Below are positions 1-11,310 of a stretch of 64,000 nucleotides of DNA, one piece after another. How positions within the stretch are numbered: the first letter of the stretch is position 1; each line of letters begins with the position of its first letter. The translations under genes were made by a program, and so were the position numbers. Under the pieces are notes generated by a model. It saw only the letters and a program-made list of their open reading frames with translations. It ran no database searches and was not told the origin of the DNA. This stretch comes from Apiotrichum sp. Y4204 (Eukaryota; Basidiomycota; Tremellomycetes; Trichosporonales; Trichosporonaceae). Location of the stretch: positions 372,001-436,000 of the forward strand of contig JAMYHL010000022.1 in the NCBI GenBank assembly GCA_025531455.1, given 5' to 3'.

Positions 1-75
1 GGAATTTTGCACGTCATGGGGAATTGGGCGCGGCACAGCATCGACGGTGATAACGCTTGAGCAAATGGCACTCAC

Positions 76-525
76 CTTGGGGCTGTAGGCAAGACCCCAG
101 AAGGACTTCTTCAGACGGTCATCCTTGTCGAAGACGGACGGGTCATCGCCGGCCAGCGTGTTGCTGCCACCGCTGCTGCTGCCGGAGCTGTTGCCACTCT
201 TCTTGTTCGCCTGTGTGACACCGACACCGACTCCGACACCAACACCGATACAGAGGAGAAGAGCGATGAGGCCGATCCAGAGCCACTTCTTTGAGCCGCC
301 ACTGCGGCCGCCATGGTCACCACGGGGAGCGTACTTCTCATCGCCCATGTGGCGGGAAGCGGTGTTGCCGCCCTCCATCGCCCAGAGGTCGTCGGCGGTC
401 GCGCCCTGCGTGCCGTGTCCGACGGGGTACTGGTTGCCGTACTGGCCGTTGCCGGAAGCCATTCTGGGAGAGTCCATAGGAGTGTAATCGTTGTGAGAAG
501 GACGAATGTTGTTGTTGGAATACAT
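76..525 (-). CDS. GH17 glucan endo-1,3-beta-glucosidase, type II membrane protein, 5' exon only
   Basis: This is the first exon (150 codons) of a gene that runs off the left edge. The protein has a Gly/Asn/Tyr-rich cytosolic tail, one membrane segment (WLWIGLIALLLCIGVGVGV, about residues 84-102), a Ser/Gly linker, then the start of the catalytic domain, KSFWGLAYSPK, which matches the opening of btgC/SCW-type family 17 glucanases (SFYGIAYTP). The exon ends in phase 0 at a GTGAGT donor (70-75), so the frame after it is intronic. The start is well supported: the CT-rich leader on this strand, from about 1070 down to 525, contains no other ATG. The frame is open upstream to about 720 but has no ATG. 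Expected role is cell-wall beta-1,3-glucan remodelling. The catalytic Glu residues lie outside the window, so the family call rests on the N-terminal motif only. Confidence 0.72.
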
Positions 526-1080
526 GGAGTCGTTGTCGCTCAAAAGCGCTGCGGACGGTGAGGGGTTCGGGGATCCTCCAACAAATGGGTCAGAGTACAG
601 TGACGCGCGATGGGCCGGGGGAAGGTTTGAGGGGTCGCCAAGGTCGTTCAGTTCTGTGCGCACTGGTGAGCTCGCAGCAAAGGAGGCGAGAATAAGAAGG
701 TTGGCAAGGGGGGGATAAGGGACGGCCTAGGAACGAGAACGCAAGGCCGGAGGACAAGGGGGAGGAGGGGGGGAGAAAAGGAGCGTTGTGTCGAGATCAA
801 AGAAGAGGAAGAAGAGATGTAAAGTGGCGGGAGGAGGTGATGGGATAACGAGAGAGAGAGAGAGAGAGAGTGAAGAGGGAGAAAGGGAGAGTAAGAAAGA
901 GAGACTGTGAATCAAGAAGGAGCGAGTAGGAGAGAGATCGTGAGATTGTGAGAGTGTGTGTGAGAGAGAGCGAGACCAGAGAGTAAGAGACAGCGTGTGC
1001 TGACTGGGAAACGACGACGACAGCACACACACAGCTCTCTAGGCAGACTAGAGGCTACTGTTGAAGAGGACAAGAGCTAG
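526..1080 (-). promoter_or_regulatory. CT-rich 5' leader and promoter of the GH17 gene
   Basis: On the minus strand this stretch is almost entirely pyrimidine (CTCTCT runs, including a (GA)n tract at 850-870 on the plus strand) and has no ATG before the coding start. This is the usual look of a transcribed leader or core promoter of an actively expressed basidiomycete gene. Confidence 0.5.
850..870. repeat. (GA)10 microsatellite
   Basis: Uninterrupted GA dinucleotide tract of 21 nt inside the pyrimidine-rich leader (CT on the transcribed strand) of the GH17 gene. Confidence 0.9.
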
Positions 1081-3375
1081 TACAGGATAACGCCACCGCA
1101 GACGGACGCACACACGCGCACGAGACGAGAGGGAGAGCTGCTAGATCTCAAGAGCGGACTGCAGGGACTGCAAGCGATCAATATGGAAAGGCAGTGGCTA
1201 GAGGAAGGCAGGGGGCAGGTCACAGAGGCTGGGCGCGCACTGGCGCACTGGGCGCATTGGGCGCACACTGAGAGTCTGGGGCCAAGGCGCCCAAGGGGGC
1301 GCGTTGAGAGCGGCGATTTGGCCTTTTTTTCTTTCTTCTTCCTCCTCCTTCTTACTCTCTCTCTGGTCGCGCGCATTCTGCGTTCCTCGCTCTTTTTGCT
1401 CGGCGGCATGCGTGCCGTGCCGTGTGGGTCTTCCTCCGGGCCAGGGCAGTAATCTGCAACCGGCTCCCCCACACGGACCTCCATTATTCCAGGGATCGAC
1501 AGGGTTGATCGCGACCATCAAAAGGGACCAGCAGCAGCCTTTTTTTTGTTTTTGTATTTTTCTTCTTTTCGGGCGTTATTCAGGCTCAAGCTCAGCACGA
1601 GAAGAAACGAGGGACAGGAGGCAGCTCGCCCAAAGAGCGCAGTGCAGGCTGGCTCGGAACCAGACCACCTTCCCGATCTTCCAAAAACCATGAATAACCC
1701 CAAGTGCAAAGAAAAAAAAAAACAGACGAAGAGAAAAGAGGTTCTCGTTACTGCACCACCGAGCGCTCCTCGACCTATCGCACGCTTCGCAGCTATCGCA
1801 GCCGCTAGCTTACGTGGTTTAGAGGACTGCAATAAGGGGCCAAGCAACGAGAATAGACAGGAGACAGTCGCTCTGTGGGATCTGAGGACCACCAAGCTCC
1901 CAGCTCATACGATGGCCACTGCCCATTCCGACACCACGGCCATTCCAACCCATCCGGCAGGGTGTGCTGGATTGTGTGGCGCGTGTGGCACCCACCAGGT
2001 TCCATCGTGCTGCACGCGCACACGCCAGGAGTGGTACCCTATACAAGGCCTCGAGCTCCAGGTATGCAGGCGCGCAGGCGTCGCGACTAGCGTGCCTCAG
2101 AGCCTCTCCAAAGTACCCAAGTCGATCAAGTCTCTGCGCTGGCGGCATGTGATGACAATGGCAATGATCGCAGCCCGTACGCAGGGCCGCAGCCTCCCTT
2201 CCCCAGACGCAAGTTGCAGGGTGCCGCCACCCCGCAGCCACTGGGCCGTCCCGACGACAATCACTGCACAGCATACTGCGCCAGCGACAGTATCCCAGAT
2301 AGCGTCCGGCCTGCCTGCCGGGCTGGGCGGGATGGCATGCCGACCTGCGTGGGCGGCCGTGGGCGAACTGTATTGGGATATGGGGAATGAGAGTTGCGGT
2401 CTTACTCCCGTGACAGAGGCTGTATTGCAGCCATTGTCACTGTTGCAGACATTCAATCCGTTGTCGCGAGCTCGCTTCTCTGAATGCAGTTGATGAGATG
2501 ACAGCCCGTGCACAAAGCTTGATCTGCTGCGGATGATGGCGATGATGGCATACCCGCACCAGTACTTTCACACTCGCCTTGGCGTGCGGCAGCAAGCTTG
2601 GCCGTGTCATGCCCCCAGACGCCCAGACGCGCCAGACGCCGGATCGTTTGCCCGTCAGAGTTGCAGAGCTGCTCCATGCTCCACTTGTCTTGGCGTCCAT
2701 GGGGCCACATACCACAACCATATCCGAAGCAATCAAAACCAGAGATGCACGAGGCAGAGAGTCGGGGGTGAAAACCGAGATCCAAGAACCATCCCACCAG
2801 CCACCGTACTCTTCGCCATCTCTGTGGCCACTTTATTTGGCAACTGTCCCATGCCGGGTATTGGACTCTATTGAGACCGTGGGTCTGTGCGCAGATGGGA
2901 TACCCTTGCCGCCAACGCACTGACCGCGCAGTGGAGCAGGCAGCAGCAGTGTGAAGAGACAGTGAAGGCTTTGTCGTGTGATCGCGTACCCCGTGCAGCG
3001 GCAGAGGAAGCAAGGACAGGGGGGACGCTCGAAGCAGTCGTGTAGCGTGCGCAGACTGCCTGGCCCGTTGACCGATCACAGCAAACGACTGTCGACATCT
3101 ACTCGAGATCGGCTGTCGGCTTGTCGCGAAACTGGCCACTCACGCCACTCGCACTGGACGCGAGGCGCTGAGCGCGCTGAGGCCAGTCCTCGAGAGCGCG
3201 AGAGCAGCCGTTCAGACGTTCAGACGCCTGGTGTGGCTTCGAGCCCATGATCTCAGGCTCTCAACTCATCGACATTTTATATCCTGTCTCTCTCTCGGAA
3301 ATCAAATTTCCAAACTCTGAATTCACTTTCCCGGTCCAAACTCCCCCCTCTCACGGATGACCACGACAGGACTCA
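1081..3375. other. intergenic region, no supported gene
   Basis: Several open frames cross here (longest 1546-2493 plus and 2453-3139 minus). None has a recognisable domain, a plausible start context or splice-consistent neighbours, and both strands are open over the same bases. I see promoter-like sequence and nothing else. Confidence 0.5.
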
Positions 3376-3526
3376 CCATAGCTCTGGTCAGGGACCGGCG
3401 TCGTCGAGCGGCTGGTGTTCGCGCTGGCGGCGATGCTCGCGCTCGCGCGCGGGTCCGGCTCAAAGCCGGGCACGCTCGAGTAGCGCTGTAGCGGCGGGGG
3501 CTGGGCCCAGCTCATGTCGGACATGG
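3376..3526 (-). CDS. possible first exon of a small unknown gene
   Basis: On the minus strand a CT-rich leader ends in CACC-ATG at 3526, followed by about 50 codons that begin MSDMSWAQPPPLQRYSS and are rich in Pro/Ser. The exon ends at a good GTGAGT donor (3370-3375). Using the nearest acceptor (TTCAG, 60 nt downstream) adds only about 19 residues before a stop, giving a protein of about 68 residues. No family is recognised. It could be the start of a longer gene whose next exon I failed to place, or an untranslated or chance exon. Confidence 0.28.
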
Positions 3527-5085
3527 TGGTGAGGAGCAAGAACGGGGGCTGGCCGGGTGGGCTGGAATGAATGGGATGCGGAAATGTGTGTGGGACGGAG
3601 TGAGAACGTCGTGAGAGAGAGAACAAGTCGACGTGCGCGCTCGCTGATGCTTATCCGTGAGGTCCTCGAGGTCCTTGATCTTGGGGTCCTGGCTTGCGGA
3701 CCTTGATATCCTTGATCCTTGCATCCTTGATTCTCGCCCCCATGTTCCGTGACGCAGTGACTCCACTATTCCACTAGGCCACTATTCCACTAGCGCACAA
3801 GCTCTCCTCCCGACGACTGCCGTGCTGTGTTTCCTATGCCCCGATCCTCGATCCAACGACAATCATCTAGTGTTCGAGGGCGGTGCGCGCCACCGACGAT
3901 CATCAACATCGAGCACAACCTTGCAAAAACATTTCACGCTTTAGTATCCCTGCTGTCCACTTTGCTGTGCCGTGTTTGGTTCTCCGTCCAGGCCCACGTT
4001 ATGCCCCGCTCGCCACGGCGCCCGTACAGGGCCAGCGAGGCGGGCGGTGACGACGGCCGCCATTGCTGAATTGCGCGGCGCCCTAGACTTGCGGTCTGGA
4101 TCGCCCGGCATGGACGGTCTCGGCCGACGATGGAGATCCTGTGATCCTGGGCGCCTGTCGGGTCATGATTCTGGTTTGTGGTTCGCGCTTCGTACATTCG
4201 TGCCCGTCGTTCCGTACCACTGCATTCACTGCTTTGTGTACTGTACTGGGTTAATTGGGCGGTGGGCACAAGGCTGGGCAAGAATAGACGATAACGCGAG
4301 CTGACTACGCCCAGCGCCGCGCACACCCACGATGCAGAGTATGTAGACTGTCTTAATCACGCGCGGAATGTGAACATTCATGGCACTGCTGCATTGCATT
4401 GGTGGCGATGTGCGGCACTGGCAGTCGCGAAACTAGTTGAATTGCATAATCACACCGCCCTCTGAAATTCAACGTTGTGCCAGTTCCAGTTCAGTTCCAA
4501 AGTTCTGCTTCCACATTCCGACTCTGCATTCACTGCAACATTCCGTGCCGCAGCGCATCCTCTATAAACAACTTGCTATCGCATCGCCCCGCTCGCCCCG
4601 CACACCGCGAGACCTCGAGTCATGTTCTCTCCGAGCTGCTAAGGCACGGGTGGGTGGACGAGCTACCACTCGCCGGATCATTATCGCTGCCGAGAGACAG
4701 GGGCCAGGCCCGATCGCGTCCGTCGACGCGCGACGTACTGGGACCTGGCTCATGTTCGTGTATCGCATTGCATAACGTATAACTATCTCTCCGTCGAATG
4801 TTCGTCGTCTCGGCTGGCCTGGCCTCGTGTACTGTACCGTGGTATATCCTGGTACGTGAATGTCCGTGGGGAATATCCGTTCTTCTCGACTCATAACGAC
4901 GTGTATGATCTGTGGTCAGCCCAAACTTCCAGAGTGCTGTACTCACTGGGATTCCGAAATGTTCTCTCCCTCGCACGTCTGCCTCCTCGCTCACTCTCCC
5001 TCATAGCCTCCGCTCCATTCACTGACCCTTCTCCCTTCCCATCAATTTACTGCCTCCCAGCGGCTTCATTCACCCAGCTCACACC
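3527..5085. other. intergenic region, nothing recognised
   Basis: Short overlapping open frames on both strands only. No domain, tRNA or repeat was recognised. Confidence 0.5.
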
Positions 5086-6786
5086 TCACACCCCCTTCTG
5101 CCCGTCCCAGTGCGGGACCAACAGCGGCATCGACGCCCGCCGCGCGAGTGCGGGGCTCGCGAACGGCTCAGCATGAACGGAGGCACCGGAATCTGGTCCG
5201 GCACTACGTACTGGGGGCTGTCCGCTCCATGGCACAAGTGGGAATGCGTATCCCACGGTCGGCGGGACAGACGGTGGCGGGGCTTCCTGACCTTGTGAAC
5301 CTTCGAAGCTTTCGAAGCGCACGCCGTGCGCCGCGGACTTGGGTGGGTGAGTGGGGTGTGTTGCCGTCTGTGGGCGGTTGGAGAGATGAGGAGTGGGGAA
5401 GAGTTTCTCCTCGGAAGAGAGCGGATACGTAGGGTATGTTGCCGTCTGGGGGCGGCTAGGAAGATGGGGGACGAGGAACGGGTTTTCTTCCGAGGAGGGG
5501 ATCGGGTACGCAGGGTACGTGGCCGTTTGCGGGCGACTCGGAAGGGTGGAGACGCAAATCGGTTTCTCCCCAGAAGGGAGCGCACTCCCAAACGAACTGA
5601 ACGCAGAGGGAGGGGGGAAACTTCCCGAGAACGGGGTGACGAGCGCCGTGGTGGACATCGGCGACGAGGCGGACAGCGCGAGGGGCGACGCGAGCGATGC
5701 CCGGCGCAGCGGGGAGAATCCCGGTGCGGAGGGGGAGACCGGGAATGGAGACGGCAACATGGACATTGCGGACAGACTCGCGCGCCGAGCCGGGGGCGCA
5801 TACGGGTACGGGTACGGATACGAGTTTGGTGCGCGTACGACGGGTCCCGGGCCGCCCTCTGCCGTCAGCCTCCGCCACGGGGCCGACGCACCCGCCGCGA
5901 AGCGGCGCTTTCGCGCCGGTCCTAGTCCGGCACTCCGGGGCTCGCCGACTGCGACGCTTGCGCGCCGCGGCCCGAGGCTGATGTTGGCAGGGCCGGTGCC
6001 CGCGACACTTGCACGCCGCGGGATGTTTGGGGGGGTGTTGCGGTGCTCCTGTGTAATGGGCGTGGCCGGGATAGGCGGCGGGAGATGATGGTGCGCGTAG
6101 ATGCCCGGAGGGCCAGGAGGACCAGGAGGGTCCGTGAGGGCGAGTGGGGGCGGGCGGCGCGCACGCAATGGCGGGACGCGGTGTGTCCCGTCGTCAGGCG
6201 CACCAAGCGTGCTGGTTAGATCGCGCGGATCACCATCACTGGCATGCGCGGCGGCACTGCCGCCTGCACGTGCGTCGCGGAGACGGATGTGCTTTTGCGG
6301 TGTGGGTGGGAACGCGTACGGCGGGCCCGGGTGGTGCGCCGCGACGAGGTACCAGGGGGCGAGGTGGGATATTTGCGGAGCGGTGAGTGGCGGGTGCGCG
6401 GCGAGTGAATGGTGCGGGAGGGGTGTGGTTGGTGTGGCTGATGAGGGTGGTGTGGCTGGTGTGGCGAGCTGGAGATGCTGGATGTCGCGCTCGATACCGA
6501 GTCCATGTTGGATCGTCGGCGCCCAGAGCAACGGCCCCACGTCCTGCGTCGGTACCTGCGGCGTATTCTCCTTATCCGACACGCCGTCGAGCGAGTCCGC
6601 GTCCTCGCTCGCTTGGCTGTTTGTCCGGGTGTGCGTGGGCGCCTTGTGGTGGCGGTACGGGTTGACTTCTGCCTCGCGGTCGCGCTGGTCTTCGCCGCCT
6701 CTGCGGTCACAGTCTTCGCGGCCTCCGCGGCCATGGCGACGTCTGGCGGGGAAGACGAATGTGCGCAGCCGCTCCTCGTGCGACAT
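5086..6786 (-). CDS. disordered Pro-rich protein with repeated PKA-type phosphosites
   Basis: Single-exon frame of 566 codons starting MSHEERLRTFVFPARRR. The start follows a leader that resembles those of its neighbours. No folded domain is visible: it is rich in Pro, Ser, Ala and His. Two repeated motifs stand out. RRAS[VLM], the PKA consensus RRxS with a hydrophobic +1, occurs five times, with Ser at 260, 277, 337, 364 and 552. A direct repeat built on RPQTAT (418-423, 445-450, 471-476) recurs with similar spacers. These suggest a phosphorylation-controlled scaffold or regulator, possibly of cAMP/PKA signalling, but that is inference. GPA1, further right in this window, belongs to that pathway; they are not neighbours. 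Several long antisense frames overlap it and are codon-bias shadows. Confidence 0.6.
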   Translation of the reverse strand: MSHEERLRTFVFPARRRHGRGGREDCDRRGGEDQRDREAEVNPYRHHKAPTHTRTNSQASEDADSLDGVSDKENTPQVPTQDVGPLLWAPTIQHGLGIERDIQHLQLATPATPPSSATPTTPLPHHSLAAHPPLTAPQISHLAPWYLVAAHHPGPPYAFPPTPQKHIRLRDARAGGSAAAHASDGDPRDLTSTLGAPDDGTHRVPPLRARRPPPLALTDPPGPPGPPGIYAHHHLPPPIPATPITQEHRNTPPNIPRRASVAGTGPANISLGPRRASVAVGEPRSAGLGPARKRRFAAGASAPWRRLTAEGGPGPVVRAPNSYPYPYPYAPPARRASLSAMSMLPSPFPVSPSAPGFSPLRRASLASPLALSASSPMSTTALVTPFSGSFPPPSAFSSFGSALPSGEKPICVSTLPSRPQTATYPAYPIPSSEENPFLVPHLPSRPQTATYPTYPLSSEEKLFPTPHLSNRPQTATHPTHPPKSAAHGVRFESFEGSQGQEAPPPSVPPTVGYAFPLVPWSGQPPVRSAGPDSGASVHAEPFASPALARRASMPLLVPHWDGQKGV

Positions 6787-7699
6787 GTCGAGTACTGATC
6801 GTGTAATCGTTCAGAGTGGTGAGGTGAGATGAGACGTTCAATGGTCGGGGGGGCTTTAAAAGACGAGACACTGTCGCCACCTCCGCGTCCGCATCGCGCA
6901 TCGCCTCGTACTCCAAGCTGCTCGAGTCGTGGTAGTTGGTCGTTCCGTCCGCCCCGCGGTCTGATGCCTGCAGAGCTAGCAGCTAGCTGCCAGCTGGTGC
7001 AGCTGAGCTGTTACCATCAGCACGGGGCGCGTATGACGCGTTTGGAAAGCTGCAGGAGAGTGGCAATCGGGCTGCGGCGATGCGCATCGATCCGGATCAG
7101 TCACGCGTGATGGGTCTGAGAAATTGAGGATCGAGGAGGTGGCAGACTAGACGACCGGGCGAGCAAGATACCAAGATAGAGATCCAAGATATCTGGCCTC
7201 TGGATAGCTGGGCGGCCCTCACGTTGCTAGCTCGTGCTGTAGGTGGTTTCGCTCACCCTAACTCCCCTCTCCGTCTTCATCGCTGACCGGGCAATCGTTC
7301 CGGACGCTGTCGCTACAATAGTCGCTATCGATGGCACGGTATGTTGCCTTTATGCCTTTATATCGCAAGATCTCGTGTGATCCGTCATCTTGCGCACATC
7401 ACTTTCCCCATTAGCATTCGCCGGTCACGCGTTGTGTGCCACAGCCTGGCCCAACGCAATTAGGAGAGCGGATCATTGCTGATCCGTTTGATCAGCGTGT
7501 TCGGTTGTCTTCTTCTATGCTTCCTCTCCTGATATCACAAGCTCTGCTGGTTTGGCGATTCTCGCTTCCTCGCTTCTCACCCCTCCGCTAGCCAAGTAGC
7601 GCCGATCTCGTGCAACAGATGAAAAGCCCAGACCCCAGAGAATCCATTATACACTATGTACATCTAGAAATGACAACTACCCATGCCGTCTACTTGTCT
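6787..7699. other. intergenic region between two minus-strand genes
   Basis: Contains the promoter of the preceding disordered-protein gene (near 6787-6950) and the presumed 3' end of the Tsr4-like gene. It includes a short AGCTAGCAGCTAGCTGCCAGCTG run at about 6973-6996. No gene is supported. Confidence 0.4.
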
Positions 7700-9033
7700 T
7701 TACTGCTGGGCGAGGGAGAGGGCCGACTCCCACTCGACGCCGACCCACTCCTCGGCGATACCGACGCAGTCGCGCTCGCATGCAAACACCATGACTGTGC
7801 CCCACTCCATCTCGCCCTCGCCCTCGCCCTTGGCCAGGCGCGCAATCTCTGCGCGGCGCTCCGCCTCAGTGAGCTTCTTCGGCGGCTGCGCGGGAGGTGG
7901 TGCACCAGTCGTGGAGAGGGACGAAGGGCGCAGCGAATTGATCAGCTGCGGGACGAGCTGCGCCTCAAACACGCGCGGGCCTTTGCACTTGGGGCAAAGC
8001 GGGATTGTCGCCGTCGTGTAGTACTCGCTGAGATCGACCTCGTCCTCCTCCGACGCCGAGGCGCGGACCGGCGCCTTGGGGAAGAGCTTCTTAAACAGCG
8101 GTGATGTGCCAGAGTACGGGAGCGGCACGGAGCCAAAGTCGTACCGCAGCACCTGGGAGGACGCGTCCTCAGCAGACTCAAGGCGGCGAACAAAGCGCTC
8201 GAAAATGTCGTCCACTCCCTTGGGGAGCAGACGGTCCCAGCCGTCCTGTTCGCGCCACTCGGCCTTCTGTTCCGGTGACTCGTCCTCGTCGTCGCTGTCC
8301 AGGTCGTTGTCCTCCTCTACCAAAATCAGGTACTCGTCCATTGTGGAGAGATACTGCGCCGGAAGGTAGGCGGGGAGCGGGGGTGCCAGGGTGGTAGGCT
8401 CGCCGATGGAGAGCGCCGCCATAGGTGCAGTGACTGGTGCGGGCTCTGCTGCGGGCTCAGGTGCTGGGGCAGGTTCCGGTGCGGCAAAAGGATTCGACGG
8501 GGCAGCGCCAAAGAGGGGCTGTCCGCTGCCAAAGAGGTTCCCACTTGCTGCGGGTGCGTCCTTGACCTGTCGTCAGTTGGGGTCTGAAGGAGTATACTAA
8601 CAGTAAATGGGTTGATCCTCGCCTTCTCGCGCTCCTCCTTGGCAATGCGCTCCGCCTCGGCACGCTTGGCCTCCACGTCCGCAACATACTCCTCGTTGCG
8701 GACGGACGCGCGCCACGCGCGCACCGATCCCTCGCGACGGCTACAACCTGCGCGGGGACAGGCAAAGACGTACAGCGTGCGGTCGTTTTCGCCGTCCACG
8801 AGCGGGCAGTACACCTGCGAGAGGAGGGGCATGGGGTTATGGCACACGCCGCAGTTTACGGATTCTGGTGCGGAGGAGGTCGCGCACGCCGGAAAAGTCG
8901 GGTAGCCGCCGATAAAACTTGCGGTGTGGCTTGGTGCATCGGCCGTGTCCACGGGGCCGTCGGGGAGCGCGAGGAGAACCGAAGACGGCTCATCGCTCAT
9001 GTCCGAGCCGCTCTCGGAGGGCGCGCGGGGCAT
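7700..9033 (-). CDS. TSR4: PDCD2/Tsr4 family ribosome-assembly protein
   Basis: Two exons, 8602-9033 and 7700-8566, joined across a 35-nt intron (8567-8601, GTTAGT...CTGAC...CAG) in phase 0, giving 432 residues. The N-terminal part shows the family opening (VLLALPDGPVD, then FIGGYPTFPA) and zinc-binding pairs CGVCHNPM and CPRAGC. The C-terminal PDCD2_C domain has LRYDFGSVPLPYS, CPKCKGPRVFEAQLVPQLI and a final CERDC. Tsr4/PDCD2 proteins act as dedicated chaperones of ribosomal protein uS5 (Rps2) during 40S assembly. The start is uncertain: in-frame ATGs also lie at 9111, 9048 and 9000. 9033 is chosen as a compromise and 9000 fits the family equally well. An acidic stretch (about residues 235-255) precedes the C domain. 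Confidence 0.85.
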
Positions 9034-10901
9034 CGCTGCGATCTGCATGTCAGCCTCAAATAATAGACAGGTCCAGAGGCAGGGTATCACTCGGGCCGCG
9101 GGGTGGCACATGTATCCAGCTGGACTAAACCATGTCTCAGCTGGGACGTGTCACCGACCCCGGGCAGTGGAGTGTGCGCGTCAGAAATAAGTCGCCAAAC
9201 TAGTTTGAGATCGTCACGCTCGCCGCGCTCCGCAAACGCGCACCGAACGCCGCCGGTATCCCACCGCGGTCGGGCGGCATACCGCCCAGCAGCTCCAAAA
9301 CGGAGGCCGGTCGGCATACCGCAGGCCCGCAGAGGCAACGGCGACGGCGCACGCGCAGGACGCGGGGGTAGGTCTCGTCATCGTATCGTCATTCGCGCAG
9401 GAGGGAGAGCGGGCACTGGGCATTGGGCACTGGGTACTGACCTTTTGGTGGTGGATGGAGAGATGGAGAGTTGGGATGTGGATGGGAAGTGGTGGTTTGG
9501 CAGTGAACTTTTTCGGCGGTGCGAAAAAGCGGGTGGATCAATTGATTTTCGCCACGTCATAAATTTGGCCATACACCATGTGTGGCGTGTGGCAGGGAGC
9601 TGTAGGCGACGGGGTGCCGATGCCGTCATGCCCACCCTGTGGTACCCTCGGAGGTACCCTCGGAGCTCGGTGCTGCGACCGATGGTGTCGGGCGTTGCTG
9701 AAAAGTGCAGCGACAGGCGAGTAGCTAGTAGGAGGGTTGCACTGCCCACGGAGTGTCTGCTGCAACTGGCGACTGTAGACCGGAGGTCAATGGTGCAGAT
9801 GGTCTACAGCACGCCCAGCATAATGTGCACAGGCCACACGACTGCGTTGAGCCGTAACCTGTGGCAGCGAGTGGTACCCAAGCTTCGGATTTGTTCCTAG
9901 CCGCTCATCCCGAAACCGACAGGCCTCCCGAGCAGGACCGGAACCAGGAGACGGACGCCTGTCGTGTTTATGGATGCTAGCGATGGGCCATGCCGTGCCG
10001 AGGTGCGACTGGCGACAGCGATGTCTGAGATGAATGATAAGGGATGAGCAAAAACAATGCGAGAAGAGTTCATGTGTGAGTGTGGAGCGCGGGGTAGGCA
10101 CTGCCCGAGAGTGGCGGTGGGCCAGTGGGTCCTGTCGGGTCGCCTCGGAAGGCTCGGAAGGAACTCGTACTAGCGTCCTGGTCGACTGGTACGAGTTGGT
10201 GGCCGACCACATGCACCTCGAGGCCCCGAGACAATCACTCCAGCGCCAGCACTAGTCACCAGCTCATGAGCGGTAGTCACCCCAACATCGGTGAGCCACG
10301 TTCGTCGGGCCCCACCCACATCGGACACCCGAGCGATAAGCAGTGTCTCAAGTCTCATCTTTGTGCAAGGGCTGCCAAAACGTGCCAAACAAATACCACA
10401 GCCTGGCAGCCTCATGCATCCCTTCTGCCGCACAGTGCATGCCTTGGCACAGATTGCCACTGCCTATCCCCACAGCGTTCCCCGCATCAACCCCAGCCGC
10501 AGAACACCCCAACCACATCACTGCAATTTTACATGCCGATGATGTCGATGTCCCGATGTCGAGGCGTTGAAGCCTGGGGGGGGAGCACAGGAGAGGAGAT
10601 GCGTAATGACGCGCGGCCAGGTATTCTTTCAACGATGGGCGCGTTATCTCCCTTCAGAGATTAGAGGTGGAATCACGCAGCCCCATTCCCCCGCCCAGGC
10701 AGGGTGAGCTGGCCAGTGGCTGGGCACTCTGGGCACTTTGTAATGCTATTTGCGAGCAATTACCCCCACACCTCAGGGCGGCAGCCTCGAAATCTAATGG
10801 CATTAAACCGCAATCCTAATGACCGTAGCGGGGTTTTTCGGAGTTATTGCCGAGCGGCGGCGGGACGGGTCAGTGCGGAGTAAGCCGGAGCCTAGAAAAA
10901 T

Positions 10902-10937
<36 letters not shown>

Positions 10938-11310
10938 CAGTACACCACGCAGAGAGAGAGAGGGGGTGAGATTTGTGAGGGTAATCTCGCCAGCCAGTAC
11001 GAAGGCGCGGAGACGGGGGCCGGAAGCCGAATGTGCAGTAAAAGAGGGGGGCAGAATCTCGGAGGGGGAGGGGAAAAGACAACAGCAATCAAGCCAGAGA
11101 GAGCCATGCGGCAGCCCGCCGGCAGCCAATCTCATCTCTCGCACTCCCTGGTGCTCTCTCTCCTCTCCTCTCCCAGTCAGTCCTGCCCCCCCTCCCCACC
11201 GGAATCCCTTACTTTAACAAAATCGGGCACGACAACATCTCTCCTCCTCTCTCCATCTCACCACTCATTCTCCCTCCCCCGCCCTATCCTCCCAAAAAAA
11301 AAAAGACATC
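9034..11310. other. intergenic region holding the phosphate-carrier promoter
   Basis: No gene is supported on either strand. The right end (about 10850-11310) is a CT-rich promoter or leader for the phosphate carrier and carries a long poly(A) tract. Confidence 0.5.
10903..10933. repeat. poly(A) tract, 31 nt
   Basis: Thirty-one consecutive A residues about 380 nt upstream of the phosphate-carrier ATG. Could act as a nucleosome-excluding poly(dA:dT) promoter element. The exact length may be affected by sequencing. Confidence 0.85.

Noticed and set aside
1546..2493. 315-codon plus-strand open frame
   Set aside because: No recognisable domain or leader, and minus-strand frames overlap it. Composition is like non-coding sequence.
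2453..3139. 228-codon minus-strand open frame
   Set aside because: Low-information sequence with no start context, overlapped by plus-strand frames. Could not be joined to the exon at 3376-3526.
5393..6088. 231-codon plus-strand frame
   Set aside because: Antisense shadow of the repeat-rich disordered protein.
9103..9900. 265-codon plus-strand frame in the 9-10 kb spacer
   Set aside because: No domain, start lies opposite the Tsr4-like upstream region, and the composition is like the surrounding spacer.
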